A stretch of DNA of 64,000 nucleotides, taken from NCBI RefSeq assembly GCF_003255815.1, contig NC_037689.1, forward strand, positions 50,224,933 through 50,288,932. The letters are read 5' to 3'. The notes beneath the pieces were generated by a model that had not been told where the DNA came from, ran no database searches, and saw nothing but the letters and a program-made list of their open reading frames with translations. The stretch comes from Theropithecus gelada (taxonomy: Eukaryota; Chordata; Mammalia; Primates; Cercopithecidae). Positions within the stretch are counted from its first letter, which is position 1. Every line of letters begins with the position of its first letter. Of the stretch, positions 1 through 12,132 are shown piece after piece. The position numbers were made by a program, and so were the translations under genes.

Positions 1-87
1 CAGTATAGTATCATTTGAAAGTGGACTTGGATACATTGTAAAAGTATATTGCAAACACTAGGGCAAACACTAAAACAAAAAAAGTTG

Positions 88-386
88 TTTTTTTGTTTTG
101 TTTTGAGATGGAGTTTCACTCTGTTGCCTAGGCTGGAGTGCAGTGGTGTGATCTCGGCTTATTGCATCCTCCACCTCCCAGGTTCAAGTGATTCTCCTGC
201 CTCAGCCTCCTGAATAGCTGGGATTACAGGCCCACGCCACCATACCCGGCTAATTTTTGTATTTTTAGTAGAGACAGAGTTTCACCATCTTCGACCAGGC
301 TGATCTCGAACTCCTGACCTCGGGTGATCCACCCGCCTTGGCCTCCCAAAGTGCTGGGATTACAGGTGTGAGCTGCCGCCCCAGCC
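88..386 (-). mobile_element. Alu SINE, full length, antisense
   Basis: A complete dimeric Alu is read on the minus strand: T-rich tail at the left, then the right and left monomers with the usual RNA polymerase III internal promoter segments. Similar A-rich sequence ending in GTTG flanks both sides (about 77-85 and 387-397), compatible with a target-site duplication. Non-autonomous 7SL-derived retroposon; no host function visible. Confidence 0.93.
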
Positions 387-403
387 AAAAAAAAGTTGGT
401 TTT

Positions 404-812
404 TTTTTGTAGATTTTTTTGTATTATTATACTTTAAGTTCTGGGGTACATGTGCAGAACGTGCAGTTTTGTTACCTAGGTATACGCGTGCCATGGTGGT
501 TTGCTGCACCCTTCAACCCGTCACCTACATTAGGTATTTCTCCTAATGTTATCCTTCCCCTAGCCCCCTACCCCCGACAGGCCTCGGAGTGTGATGTTTC
601 CCTCCCTACGTCTATGTGTTCTCATTGTTCTACTCCCACTTATGAGTGAGAACATGCGGTGTTTGGTTTTCTGTTCTGATAGTTTGCTGAGAATGATGGT
701 TTCCAGCTTCATCCATGTCCCTGCAAAGGACATGAACTCATCCTTTTTTGTGGCTGCATAGTGTCCATCAATAATAGACTCGATAAAGAAAATGTGGCAC
801 ATATATCACCAA
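404..812 (-). mobile_element. L1 3' end (3' UTR and end of ORF2), antisense
   Basis: The T-rich start followed by the complement of the typical L1 tail (ATACTTTAAGTTCTGGGGTA, then the GCCATGGTGGTTTGCTGCACC region) identifies a primate-type L1 3' UTR on the minus strand. The end near 812 also resembles the last ORF2 codons. The short plus-strand frame at 419-649 is antisense to this and not a gene. Confidence 0.88.
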
Positions 813-954
813 AAAGTTTTAAAAGAAATATAATTTATATGCTAAGAAAAAAGAGAAAATGGAATCATAAAATGTTCAATTAAAACCACAAAAGACAGAA
901 AACAAAATGTGGAAGACAAAATAAAAACAACAAACAAGGGCAACAAATAAAAAT

Positions 955-1000
955 CTGTAGCAAATATATATATAATCCTATATATATATAAAAAAATAAA
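955..1000. repeat. AT-rich simple repeat (TA)n
   Basis: Two runs of alternating TA separated by ATCC. Ordinary microsatellite within A-rich sequence. Confidence 0.7.
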
Positions 1001-1029
1001 ATTCAGTTATCAATAATCACTTTATAGAT

Positions 1030-2470
1030 CAATGGTCTGAATACCCCAACTAAAAGATTATCACAGTGGATCAAAAAACAAGACCCAACTATATGTTGTC
1101 AGTAAAAAATCTACGTTAAATATAAAGACACATATAGATTAAAAATAAAGAGATTGATAAAGCTATGTCATGATAACACTAATCAGAAAAAAGTGGGAGG
1201 AGCTATATTAACTTCAGACAGCAGACTTTAGACTAAGGAAAGTTATGAATGATAAAGTGGGGCATTACATAATTGTAAAAGGGTCAATACTCCAAGAAGA
1301 CATAGCAATTCTTAATGTATAAGCAGCTAAAAATAGAGAGTCAAAATAAATGAGTCAAAAATTGATAGAACTGCAAGGAGCAATAAATTAATCTACTGTA
1401 ATTACTGAAGACTTTAACACCCTTTCATCCAGCAGGCAGAAAATCAGTAAGGGCATAGTTGAACCCAACAGCACTATCAATCAACCGGATATAATTGACA
1501 TCTTGAGGCTACTTCATCCAACAACGTTATACATTCACATTACACATTACATACTCCATTACACATTACACATCCATTACACATTCTTACCAAGGTCACA
1601 TGGGACATTCACTAAGACAGACCACATTCTAGGCCCTATGATATACCTAAGCAATTTGAAGTAGTAGAAATCAAACAGTGTCTGGTCTGAGATCACAGTG
1701 GATTAAAATAGAAATTAATAACAGAAAGATACATGAAAAATCATAAAATACATGGAATTAAACAACATACTTGTAAATAACACATGGGTTGAAAAAGAAA
1801 TGTCAAAATAAATTTTAAAATATATTGAACTAAATCAAAATGGAAATAAAACTTATCAAAATTTATGGGATGCAATGAAATCAGTGCCTAGAAGGAAATT
1901 TATATCATTTGAAAAATGGTATCACTAGGAAAAAAAATCTAAAATCAATTAAACTTTCACCTTAGGAAACTAGAAAATAAGAGCAAGTTAAACTCACAAT
2001 ACGAAGAATAAAACAAATAATACCATTAGTGTAGAAATCAATGAAATGAAAAAGAGAAATCAATAGAGAAAATAAACAAATCCAAAATCTGGTTCTTTGA
2101 AAAGATCAATGAAGAAGACACAAATAACTAATATAACAAATGAAAGACAGGACCTCAACATAGAACCCATGAGCATTAAAAGTACAATAAAGGAATATTA
2201 TGATCAACTCTGTGCCTACAATTTTGATAACCTAGATGAAATGAACCAGTTTCTTGAAAGATATCATCTGCCAAAACTCACACAAGAAAAAATAGACAAT
2301 CTGAATAGGTCTTTATCTGCTGAATACATTGAGTAATAATTAAGACCCTTCAAAAACAGAAAGCACTAGGCACAAGTAGGTTCATTGGTGAAGTCTGCCA
2401 AACATTTAAAGAAAAAATATACCAATTCTGTACCATCTTTTCAAGGAGCTAGAGGCAGAAGGAATACTTC
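1030..2470 (+). mobile_element. Old L1 fragment, ORF2 endonuclease-RT linker region
   Basis: The plus strand reads like decayed L1 ORF2. The frame at 2097-2336 (79 codons) carries the recognisable L1 ORF2 segment after the endonuclease, with ITNITNER followed by YYDQLCAYNFDNLDEM and LPKLTQEKIDNLNR. Upstream, 1680-2096 has the same ORF2 character but with stops and frameshifts. No reverse transcriptase catalytic motif is intact. It stops where an MLT1-like LTR begins near 2475. A dead, ancient copy. Confidence 0.85.
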
Positions 2471-2474
2471 TTAC

Positions 2475-2720
2475 TGTAGACTGAATGACTGTGATGCCCA
2501 AAATTCATATACTGAAGCCTAATCACTAATGTGATTAGTATTTGAAGATGGAGCTTTATGGAGGTAATTAGGTCATAAGGGTGGAGCCTTCATGAATGAA
2601 ATTAGCGAACTTATAAGAAGAGATGCGAGAGAAATGATTTCTCTCTTAGCCATGTGAGGATACAATGAGAAGCATGCCCTCACCAGAACCTGACCATTGT
2701 GGCACCCTGATCTTGGATCA
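2475..2720 (+). mobile_element. MLT1-type MaLR LTR (partial)
   Basis: Starts TGTAGACTGAATGACTGTG and continues with the typical MaLR text (AATTCATATACTGAAGCC, GTGATTAGTATTTGAAGATG, AATTAGGTCATAAGGGTGGAGCC), then the CATGTGAGGA and CCCTCACCAGA segments. The 3' half decays after about 2720. Family name is from memory of the consensus. Confidence 0.7.
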
Positions 2721-2869
2721 GAGAAGATAACAGGCAGAAAATTACAGTGAGAGGATTTTTAGCTGGTGTCCCAGAATGACAGGAGAGAAATAATGGAGCA
2801 GGGACAACTTTTAGGACATAATGGCAAATATACAAAACATATAAAAGACACTAATCTACAGGAAGAAAT

Positions 2870-2940
2870 CAACACATAGACACACACACACACGCATACA
2901 TACACCATCACTTCTATCTATATCTATATCTAGAGAGAGG
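2870..2940. repeat. CA / TATC microsatellite
   Basis: ACACACACACAC followed by CTATCTATATCTATATCTAGAGAGAG. Simple sequence. Confidence 0.75.
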
Positions 2941-3180
2941 GTCCATAAATACACTATGGTATATTCATTCAGTAGATACTATAGAGCAATGAAAATGACT
3001 AAATTTCTGCTCTATGCCACAACTGCTAAGGATCTTGCAAACACAATGCTAAAAAAGATAAATGAGAAATAAGATAATGCAAACAAATATGATTAGACTT
3101 CCACACAGTTCAAAAACAAACAAAACATAATTTTATGTATAAGATAAAATTACTAGGAAAAGCAAATAGGTCCTTAGCTA
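2941..3180 (+). mobile_element. Old L1 3' portion, sense
   Basis: Contains diverged forms of L1 3'-end phrases: TGGTATATTCATTCAGTAGATACTATAGAGCAATGAAAATGA, then ATCTTGCAAACACAATGCT and AGTTCAAAAACAAACAAAAC. Resembles L1M-class 3' regions. Highly decayed. Confidence 0.5.
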
Positions 3181-4339
3181 GCAATGGAGGGTCAAATACT
3201 TCTCACAGTGCATCATTCTGTCCTCTCCCATAGTCACATCTACCTTCTCTAATCTTTTTTCCCTTTTCCATGTTTAATGACACTTCTGATTACATTGGGC
3301 TCACCTGCACAATCCAGGATACTGTTCTTAGTTTAAGGTCATCTGATTAGCGATCTTAATTCCACCTGCATCCTCAGTTCTTTGCCATGTAGCACAACAT
3401 TTTCAAAAGTTCTGGGGTTTAGCGCACAGGCATTTTTGGAGGGCTGTTATTCTGTTTATTACTTATATTCTTTATCAAAATTTTGAAACACATTTTTAGA
3501 TCACAAAGTTTCTTTTTCGTTCATCTAAAGCCACATCTTGACATTAAATTCATATTCAAAATTGATGTAAAATGTGATGCCAAATTTCACTATTGTTCCT
3601 CTAGTGGTTTTACAAATTTACTATGTGAATATGCAGATGAAGTAGAATAATTCATCCAGCTCAAAGCCAAATATGAAATGAAACTATATATGTAGATATT
3701 TTGTAAAAACATACTGAAACTCTGGCATAAATATACTGTATATTGATATCATTATTCCTTAATTATAAAATTCTGATATAGACAGACCTTTTAACTAATT
3801 GCAACTACTGCCTAATTTTATACTGAGAAAAGGAATAATTTGTCATATACATGCATCAGTAAAAAATTTCACTGTAAGGAATGAAAACAATGGGAGATAT
3901 ACTTGTATATATATACATATATATAGACAGAGAGGGAGACAGAGAGAAATGTGTGTGTGTATATATATGTATCTATATATACCTATATAAACACAATAAA
4001 ATACATATTGGTTTGTAAAGTTATTAGCTCCCAGCTTCCATACATCTACTAGTCTCAAACAGCAGAAATTATCATCCTAGTAAGATTGCTTAGAAAGTAA
4101 CTGCCTTTTAACACACGAGACTATCTCACTTTAATATTTAATATCTGTTTCCTACATGTGCAATAAACAAAAACTTGTTTCTATTTTTCCATACAGTAAC
4201 TAGAAAAAATAGTAACATTATTTTTTTCACTAAACTTGTGATAACATAACCAAAACATTTATTTGACTGAATCTTTTGGACCATCCCATCATGGAGGCTA
4301 TTTCTGTGTTTTTAATAGTCAGAAGGTGCCATCTGATAT
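3181..4339. other. No gene seen; includes a TA/GA/GT microsatellite
   Basis: A+T-rich sequence with no open frame or family I recognise. Simple repeats at about 3905-3985 (TA, then GA-rich, GT, TATA) explain the two low-complexity frames there (3799-3990 plus, 3843-4058 minus). Confidence 0.6.
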
Positions 4340-4445
4340 AACCATTTCATGTTGTTTATAAGTCAACCAAGGCACAGAGAAGTTCATTCCTACAATTAGA
4401 GAAAAGTTGCTAACAGAACTGCGATTGAAATTTGGTCAAGAATGC
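4340..4445 (+). repeat. MIR-like SINE fragment
   Basis: CCATTTCATGTTG, then AAGGCACAGAGAAGTT and AGAACTGCGATTGAAATTTGG follow the order of a MIR core and 3' half. Strongly decayed. Confidence 0.4.
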
Positions 4446-4534
4446 TTAAAGCCACAGAAAACGTGTGCTTCAGCAAAAGGATGTACTATTTGTAGAAATG
4501 GCTAACATGTTTCTCCCTTAGGTGCAAACAGCAA

Positions 4535-4585
4535 CCCATCCATCCATCCCTCCATCCATCCATCCCCCCATCCATCCATCCATCC
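4535..4585. repeat. (CATC)n microsatellite
   Basis: About a dozen tandem CATC units with two C-rich interruptions (CCCT and CCCCCC). Confidence 0.95.
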
Positions 4586-5099
4586 TTCTTAATTATGTAG
4601 CCTAATAGCATGTACCACAACTAACTGAACTTTTAATTGAGAGCACATGTACTCTCAACCCCCATTAAGATAGTAAACTAATTTATAATTTTCAAAATCT
4701 TTGGGAAAAAAATAAACTAGGTCACTCCTCTAAGACCTCCAATATTGCTTTCCTTTAATTTTAAAACCACCTTAATTTAACAGAGACACTTCCTACTCTC
4801 CAGTCAGCATCCCAAACTATCAAAGGAAAGATTGCTTTGGAAATTTCTCAACTGTTTTTAAAATTACACAGTGGAAGTGTCATTAATTCAATAAACAGTA
4901 GACACCTAATATATCAAAACCACTACAATATAAGATTTTAAAATATAATCATTGGAATAGCACCTCGGAACTCATCTTATTTGATCATTCCAATCAAATA
5001 TGTGTTATCTAAAGCCTTTTTCACAGCTTGTGATTTTTCAGAATAATATGAACTGCATCCCTGATTACTAGAGAGACCTATTTGTCTCTATTAGTTCTC

Positions 5100-8000
5100 T
5101 GAGTTTCTAAAGAAAAAACTAATAATCGGCATAATCTTAAATTTATATTGCCTGATTTCACCAATTCCTTGATTAGTGTTTTAAAAATCTTCCTTTCATA
5201 TTCTTGTCCCTCATTTAAAATTTTATCACCTCTCAAATAAAAATCTCATTTGCTGGTTACTTAGAATTACAATTTGGAAATGATTTTTCTTCTTGATTAT
5301 GAACTTCTTCTTTTAAATTTTACATAAAAGAAAATAATTGTTATTCTCACTACAAAGATCAGAACTTAATAATTCAAATATACACTTTTGGTTAAAAAAT
5401 AAATTTTTAGGCCTTATATTTAAGTGTTGGTTATTCTTTACTCTTTCATGTACAGAAGATGACAAACTGTCTCTTATATGGAGAGTTTCTAGGTCTGCCA
5501 GATTGTTCATGTTGTGTTGGCCTGGGCACATTGTCACCAGATTCCACAGACACTTGAGGTGATATTAGCAAGCTTTTATAATAGCTGTGATGCATACCAA
5601 GTCCCATTCCAAACACGGTAGGTGCTATTTCCTAGGACCAGCAAGTGAAAGAAATAAGCACAGGACGGAAGTCTGAGCGTCTGATGTTGCCTAGGTCTAA
5701 GAGGCTCAGCTAGTGCCATCAGACTTGAAGATAAGGATTTTGTTTGTTAGAAATGAGCTAGAATTTCAGCACATATTAAAAAAAGAGATCTTCAGATGTG
5801 TCTTCTACAGACCAGACCAAGATCTTTGCTGTGCAAGAAGAATTTGTTCCATTAGAGCTTCCGTATTTACAAAGCCCTGGGGCCGCATTTGGCTTTGTGG
5901 TCCCAATGAATTCCAACTGTAATATGTTGTCATTCGTTGCACTTGAAGAGGCTTAGGCTTCAAGTTTATAAAAGGAAGCCAATCTGCTTAATGTCTCCAG
6001 CTCTATTTTACAGCTGGAAAGAAAACGTCAGTAAAAAGGAAAACATTTCCAAAGTAATGTTTTTATTTTTCCAGAATCCTCACCAGAGATGTGCTGTGAT
6101 ATATGTTTTGTCTGACAACACAAAAGACTAAAGACAATCCTTACTACCTCAACTAGGAACCTGAAGAATAGTGTGCTCTGATACAAGAGCATCTGCAGGA
6201 GAAAGAAAATTGAGACGTTAAGTCATTGGCTAACATTGCCATAAGCAGTTTTCCTGCCATGTTTGGGTTGGACAGAATTTGGTGGTGTTGATTCTGGACT
6301 GTAGGAGTCAGTCAGCTGCAGTTAGACTCCTTACCATGGAAAGGCACTGTTGAGCTGTGGCAGCACCCTGGACTCTGCTTTTCAAGGCTGTTGGATTGTG
6401 AACCTAAGTTCTGCTTTGGGAAGACCATGATTTCCTGCAGTAAACTGAGCAGGCTGCACCCCAGATAAACAAAAATTAGCAACAGCTGGGAGGCAGTTTC
6501 CAGTGGAAGTCCCTTGGAATCCTTGTTCATTGTCCCACATGCATTTAATCACTTAGCAAATACTTAATGAGCACTTATTACATGCTAAGCCTTCTTGCAG
6601 CACTGGAGGTGTGTCTGAACAAGATATATCAAAATCTCTGTCCTTGTGAGGCATCCCTCCATCAGAACAAAATTTTGCACCTAGAAACTTGGCTTTAAGG
6701 GAAAAAAAATCAAAACTCATATTGCAAGTAAGCAGTGTATCCCAGGGCTGAGGTTCCAAAATCAGGGTTTGAAAGTGGGTGGAGCTGGGCCACAGCTGCA
6801 TGGTGGAGAAGAAAGAGTATCAAGGATATGGAGTTTGGCTTGGGGAACACCTAAGAAGCATCAAGTACTAGGGGATTGTCCAATAGGTAAAAGTCAGATT
6901 GAAAGCTGAGTATCTGCACAATGGTGACACATAAGATTTGGCTAGTGGGGTTGGGAGGCAGAGCCAGGATAGTGGCTGAGAGAACATATAGTAAAATAGC
7001 GTTTTATTTAATAGCCGTGGTTTCACCATGAGCAGGGAGGATGCTATTAAAAGCACCTAGTTCATCAATTTTCTGATTAAATTTTGTGTTAAGACTGAGC
7101 AACTATAGAAACAGAAAACCAGTTTAGGACTCCTTACTCTGCAATATTCTCTGGATGAGTTCTAGCCTCAATACCCATCTTTGTTTTTCTGTTTTAATTA
7201 GATGGCTACATAGATAGGAAGACCCTGCACTTTCTTGTCATAGGTCTTTTCACAGGGTCCCTTAATTGTCCATCTTCCTTAGTAAACTAAAAGTTCTAAA
7301 AGAAAAACTACTTTGATGTCATTCTCTTTCTATTCATATTTGGTATCTATCACAGTACCTGATTTCATATTAAGCAGGATCACCTTACATAGTTGCACAG
7401 GTTGTTTTACTATACAACTCCAGGGGCACCGCACTCATAAATAGGATGTGAATGGCATACTTGAAATTGTGCAGTGCACAACCACAGAAGTACTGATGGC
7501 GGCTCTGGAACATCAATGTTTATTAAATTAAGGCAAATATTTTTTAGTTTATGATTTGTTGTCAGATGTCATAAATATGCCAACTTGTGACACACATAAG
7601 AGTACATGGCAAGGACAATGGAATTATATAATAAATAAAATGGATTTCTATTTTAATCTCAGACTAAAAGAAATGGCTTTGAAAATTTCTGTTCATTACT
7701 TAGTGAGGTGACAGAACAAGAGCACCTTATTTTTTAAAAGATAAAACTTTGAGTTTGAGAATAAGTGGATTTCAGTTTCTTCAGAAATGCATCATTTTAA
7801 AAATTGGAACTTTCAATATAGTTAGATTAGCAAATTAGAAGGTTCACTTACTTAGGTGAACAGAAAGCTTGGAGAACAAAAGTAGTATGTTAATAGAATT
7901 TGGTTTTTCCAAAATGTCCCCACAAAGTAATTTTTATACTTATATATGCTTTGGCAATATATTCCACATTACACATGCTAAAAAAGTAATACAAAAGATT

Positions 8001-8634
8001 GTTTCTACAAATGAACTTCAAATCCCCTTTAACAGATACAAAATAACAATTGGGATAAAGTGATAAATGTTCCTGCCTAATTTAGGAACATTTTTGATAG
8101 GTGAAGTGACTGAAAGCTTAGTTGTTTCCATTTGTACAAGAAGCTTTACAATTTGGATGTTTTTCTGAACTTTGTAAGCTATGATTTCTTGCTCCTTTGT
8201 TAAGTTCCAAGTTCATGTAAACTGCTAGCATAGTGTGTCTTTAGAAACAGTGTTCAGAAGTATTGTTTTAGTTTCAATCCAATACTGTTGTCTATTAAAG
8301 TTTACATGTTTCCAAGATGAACATTCATGATCTTTTTTCAAATCTCTGATTCTAAAATGTCGTATAAACCATTTCAATTAGAATAAATTGAGATAAAGTT
8401 ATTTTATTCACAGTTATTCTTGTAGAACAACTTGACATGGGGAGTTCTTGGAAGGTGGTACCCTCAACTGGTCTATTTTTACTGTCATTAAAGAGAAGTC
8501 AAAATATGGCTCACCGGCTACAGGACCACAACATTGTTAAATGAAGCATTTTCTTTAGTGGATAAAAACTGAATGTGCTGATAGCTATCGTGACTCTAGA
8601 ATTCCATGTAAAGCAGATACTTTTTCTTTCTTTT
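5100..8634. other. Longest repeat-poor stretch; no gene supported
   Basis: About 3.5 kb without a recognisable Alu, L1 or LTR; only a weak MIR/L2-like piece at 6540-6665. Open frames up to 82 codons exist on both strands with no recognisable domain. A TATAAAAGG sits at 5963-5971, but no promoter context or transcript is evident. A 10-bp inverted repeat (8065-8074 / 8084-8093, 9-nt loop) ends a frame at 8063; it may be chance. Confidence 0.5.
6540..6665 (+). repeat. L2/MIR-like fragment
   Basis: AGCAAATACTTAATGAGCACTTATTACATGCTAAGCC... follows the common MIR/L2 3' phrase about a size that grows and is shared by many old SINE/LINE copies. Decayed. Confidence 0.4.
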
Positions 8635-8635
8635 A

Positions 8636-8934
8636 ATTTATTTATTTATTTGAGACAAGATCTCACTCTGTCACCCAGGCTGCAGTGCAGTGGCATGATC
8701 ATGGCTCACTGCAACATCCACCTTCTGGGCTCAAGCAATTCTCCTGCCTCAGCCTCCCAGGTAGCTGGGACTACCGGCCCATGCCACCATACCCAGCTAA
8801 TTTGTGTATTTTTTTGTAGAGATGGGGTCTCTCCATGTTGCCCAGACTGGTCTCAAACTCCTGAACTCAAGCAATCCACCCACTTTGGCCTCCCAAAGTT
8901 TTGGGATTACAGGCATAAACTACCACGTCAGGGC
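8636..8934 (-). mobile_element. Alu SINE, antisense (old, AluJ/S-like)
   Basis: TTTATTTATTTATTTGAGACAAGATCTC opens a full-length antisense Alu ending with the GGCATAAACTACCACG segment. The 134-codon frame 8575-8979 and the 65-codon frame at 8804 are antisense Alu translations, not genes. Confidence 0.92.
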
Positions 8935-9001
8935 TGTAGGTGTTTTTTCAATTCAAGTGGAGATAAATTTAATGATTGAAGCATCCAAGGTGAACTGGTA
9001 G

Positions 9002-9034
9002 TAAAAAAAAAAAAAAAAAAGAAGAAGAAGAAGT
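9002..9034. repeat. A-run followed by (GAA)n
   Basis: About 19 A residues then four GAA units. Simple repeat. Confidence 0.9.
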
Positions 9035-9624
9035 GGATCTCAAAGCAACGGCCCATGTGGTTGTTTCTCTAGGTGTTTTAAAGACCACCTACATAAGAAT
9101 AACTTGGGGGCACTGGTTAAAAATTTAGACTTCTGCAATAAAATCAAGCATAGAATCTCAGGTGAGTAGAGCTGTGATGAGAATGTGCTTATTGAACAAG
9201 CTCCCCAGGACATTCCTATACATGCTAAATCTTGAAAAACACTGACTTTAAAATGCTTCATTCAACTGTGTTGTGGCCCTGTAACTGGTCAGTCACTGAC
9301 TTAGAGAATAGTTTTGGGGTTTATTTCATAGTTTTCTTTAGTCTACATGGACTGGGCAGATGGAGCACTTGCTTTCTGAACATGAAAATATTAAAGAAGA
9401 CATCAATACTTGAAATGATACTCATGCTTAGCATTATTAACTTATAGTTAGACATGTTTGCTAAAATGATTGAATTCAGTCTCCAGACTGAGAATCATGG
9501 TTTCAAAATCTGGGAAGGGTCTGAGATTTCACTCTGCTTTTAAGCTGTCTGCCACAGCTTCATGGATGCTGGTAGACAGGAGACTACTGGGTCAAACACT
9601 TTAAGATGGTCAGCTTAGCCTGGA

Positions 9625-10067
9625 TTATCCATGTGGTCCTGATCTAATCACATGAATCCTTAAAAGTGGAGAATCATTCCTGGCTGGTGTCAGAAAAAAC
9701 ACCTGGCTGGTGTCCATCTTTCTTTCTGGATAATCTACAATAAACTGTCTATTTCAAGGTCTCTGACCCAGTAGTCTCAGGGCTGGAGAAGAACCACCTT
9801 GCTGGCCTTGAAGATAGGGGAAGGAGGCTGTGTGCCAAGAAATGAGGACAGCCTTAAGAAGCTGGAATAGGCAAGGAATTTTTTTTTTTCCCTAGAGAGT
9901 CTAGAAATAATACAGGTCTGCTGACATCTTGATTTTTTCCCAGTGAGATCTAGGTCTATCTTCTGACTTCCAGAACTGTAAAATAATATAATTGTGTTGT
10001 TTTAAACCACAAAGTTTGTGGTAATTTTTTTTTTTTTTTTACAGCAGCAATAGAAAACCAATACAAT
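9625..10067 (+). mobile_element. MLT1-type MaLR LTR
   Basis: The 3' half is clear: TCTGACTTCCAGAACTGTAAAATAATA, TTGTTTTAAACCACAAAGTTTGTGGTAATTT and AGCAATAGAAAACCAATACA, the standard MLT1 U5-like end with its polyadenylation region. The 5' half is decayed; a short TGGCTGGTGT phrase is duplicated at 9679 and 9702. A T-run interrupts the last 60 bases. Confidence 0.7.
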
Positions 10068-10089
10068 CAGTAGCCAGAGTGTCAACATT

Positions 10090-10455
10090 TTGGTGCAATT
10101 CCCCAAGCTCCAATTCCCACAGGGTAATGTGAAGAAGGCCAGGCAATACCTACTTATGCAGGTTGCCTTACAGGAGAGGAACATTAAGTTTAGGGAACTT
10201 GAGTCTTTTGTAATGAGAAGTAATCATGCCTGTGCTTTGTCGCAGAGAGAGACACTATTTCTGTCTCTCAAAGTCATTTACTATACGAACAACCTTGAAA
10301 AGTTTGAAACAAAGGGCAACTGGTGTCTCACTTGCAAGATGTGCAGAAACACAAAAGACCCGTGGAGAATTGTCTTCCAACACAAGATGCCACCCAAATT
10401 CATTACTCAAGTGTTTCTGCAACATCATGGAGTTTTCGTAATTCAAACTGAGTGA
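10090..10455 (+). other. Unrecognised 121-codon open frame, probably not a gene
   Basis: An ATG-started frame lies 20 bases after the MLT1-like LTR. The product would be basic and lacks any domain, signal peptide or membrane span I can see. A second frame (10226-10441) overlaps it on the same strand, and a third is antisense, which argues against real coding. It could be MaLR internal sequence or chance. No Kozak-like context or intron signals stand out. Confidence 0.15.
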
Positions 10456-11848
10456 CTTTGTGCAGTTTTAAGCATAACAATAGGTGATGAAATTAATAAA
10501 AGTTGATAGAGCTGTATAAGAAATAATCTGCTAATGAGATTTTTAAAATCCATTATTATAAGATCAAAATTAATATGAGCATATGCTGGGCTTGTTATAT
10601 TTCTAGTGGTAAACACACATGCACACACAGAGAAATATACCTTTATTAATGAAATTGCTACAGCAAGGAAATTTCATTATTCCTAACTTTTTGGACTATA
10701 AAAACACTTTTCCACTTGAAACAATTGTTGTTATTATGGAATTTTTTAATAACAGAAGGTTTCTCAGTATTCTCACTACCAAATTATAGCAAAAGCAGAC
10801 TGTGCTTTTTAGATAGTAAGATTTATTTTTCCATAAAACTTAGAAAATACATTTTATTGGAATCTTGGTTAAATTGGCCAAAGTTGCAAAGGAATGAGTA
10901 TGAATTGCATTTTTCAGTAAAAGCAGCTGAAAATACCTAGTGTATGATATACTTTCTTGTCTTTTTTTGAGTTGATAGGCTAAATTAAGCCCTAATCACT
11001 CATTTAGAAGAACCATTTTACATATTCTTGCTATTATTAAATGAAATCGTATCTATAAATAAAGATATATTTTCAACAGCAGTAGAAAATATACGGGGTC
11101 ATGCAATTTACCTCATAAACATTACAGTCACCATGGTTACCATTGTAGTCCCTAAGTCTGAAGGGCCTCCATTCTGCTCAGTTTAGCTAATGTTTATGAA
11201 ATTCCTTCTAAGTCACCTTCTACCAAAATATACTTATCTAGGTCTGCCCCTGGGAATGTCCAGGAAACTCTATGTCCTCTCAGTATTTTGAAGAAAACAT
11301 TCACATTTACCATTCAGTCTCTTTGGAGACTAAAATCACACTAGAGAGCAATTTAAGAACTGACCCTCAACCGTTTTAGCAGAGAAGAAAAAGGTTCTGC
11401 TTCTGAAACTCTAATTTGGATACCCATCTTTGATTCCCACTGTGCTATTTGTTCAGCTGTTGCCTCTCTCTATCTCTCTATACTCTATCTCAAGCCTGTC
11501 TCTCTATACTCTGCTTTGTGATGCTTGAGCTGGGATACTGCAAACCCCTTTTCTGCTAGAAGCTGCTTCATGTTAGTCTTTACCAATAAGTGGTGTTATC
11601 TGGATACCATATAGTTTAAGTTGGAAGGGAGGAAGAAGGCTAGAGGAGGAATAAGGGACTGTTCTGTGGGAACCCACATTTAAGCTTCTATATTTTAATA
11701 TTACAACCTCTTTCTTTTTTCCCCCAGTCATAAAAATAGTAGCTGCTTTCTGCAGTTACTACCTCTCAGACGTTTCTAGGTTCACTTTTGGTCTTTTATG
11801 TTCTCTAACAATTAAAAATTATTAAATTCTTTATTTTAAATTATTTTA
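10456..11848. other. No gene or recognisable repeat
   Basis: A+T-rich sequence with a short CACA tract near 10613-10628 and pyrimidine-rich CTCTCTATCTCTCTATACTC at about 11465. Nothing further can be supported. Confidence 0.5.
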
Positions 11849-12132
11849 TTTATTTAGAGACAGAGTTTCTCATCCAGGCTGGAGTACAATGGCACCATCC
11901 TGGCTCACAGCAACCCCTGCCTCCTGGGTTCAAGCGATTCTCCTGCCTCAGCCTCCCGAGTAGCTGGGATTACAGGTGCCCACCACCACGCCTGGCTAAT
12001 TTTTGTATTTTTAGTAGAGACAGGGTTTCACCATGTTGGCCAGGCTCATCTTGAACTCCTGACCTCAAGTGATCCTCCCGCCTCAGCCTCCCAAAGTGTT
12101 GGGATTACAGGCATGAACCACCACGCCCAGCC
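11849..12132 (-). mobile_element. Alu SINE, antisense
   Basis: TTTATTTATTTAGAGACAGAG through CCACCACGCCCAGCC: a near full-length antisense Alu with a small deletion just after the tail (the CACTCTGTTGCC stretch is shortened). Confidence 0.92.

Noticed and set aside
2097..2336. A frame with clear protein similarity
   Set aside because: The similarity is to L1 ORF2 between endonuclease and RT. It belongs to a dead element and is not a host gene.
4535..4585. CRISPR-like direct repeats
   Set aside because: Pure tetranucleotide microsatellite without spacers. No CRISPR array is expected or seen in a primate genome.
5713..6131. Two consecutive plus-strand frames near a TATAAAAGG
   Set aside because: Frames of 64-69 codons are expected by chance; there are no recognisable domains, and the TATA-like sequence lies between the starts of the two frames rather than ahead of a gene.
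8065..8093. A hairpin possibly acting as a terminator or small RNA
   Set aside because: The 10-bp stem is short, there is no context of a gene or pol III promoter, and such hairpins occur by chance in A+T-rich DNA.
8575..8979. A 134-codon plus-strand frame
   Set aside because: It is a read-through of an antisense Alu; similar frames occur at 23393-23803, 41209-41547, 43173-43448, 57965-58244 and 62036-62224.
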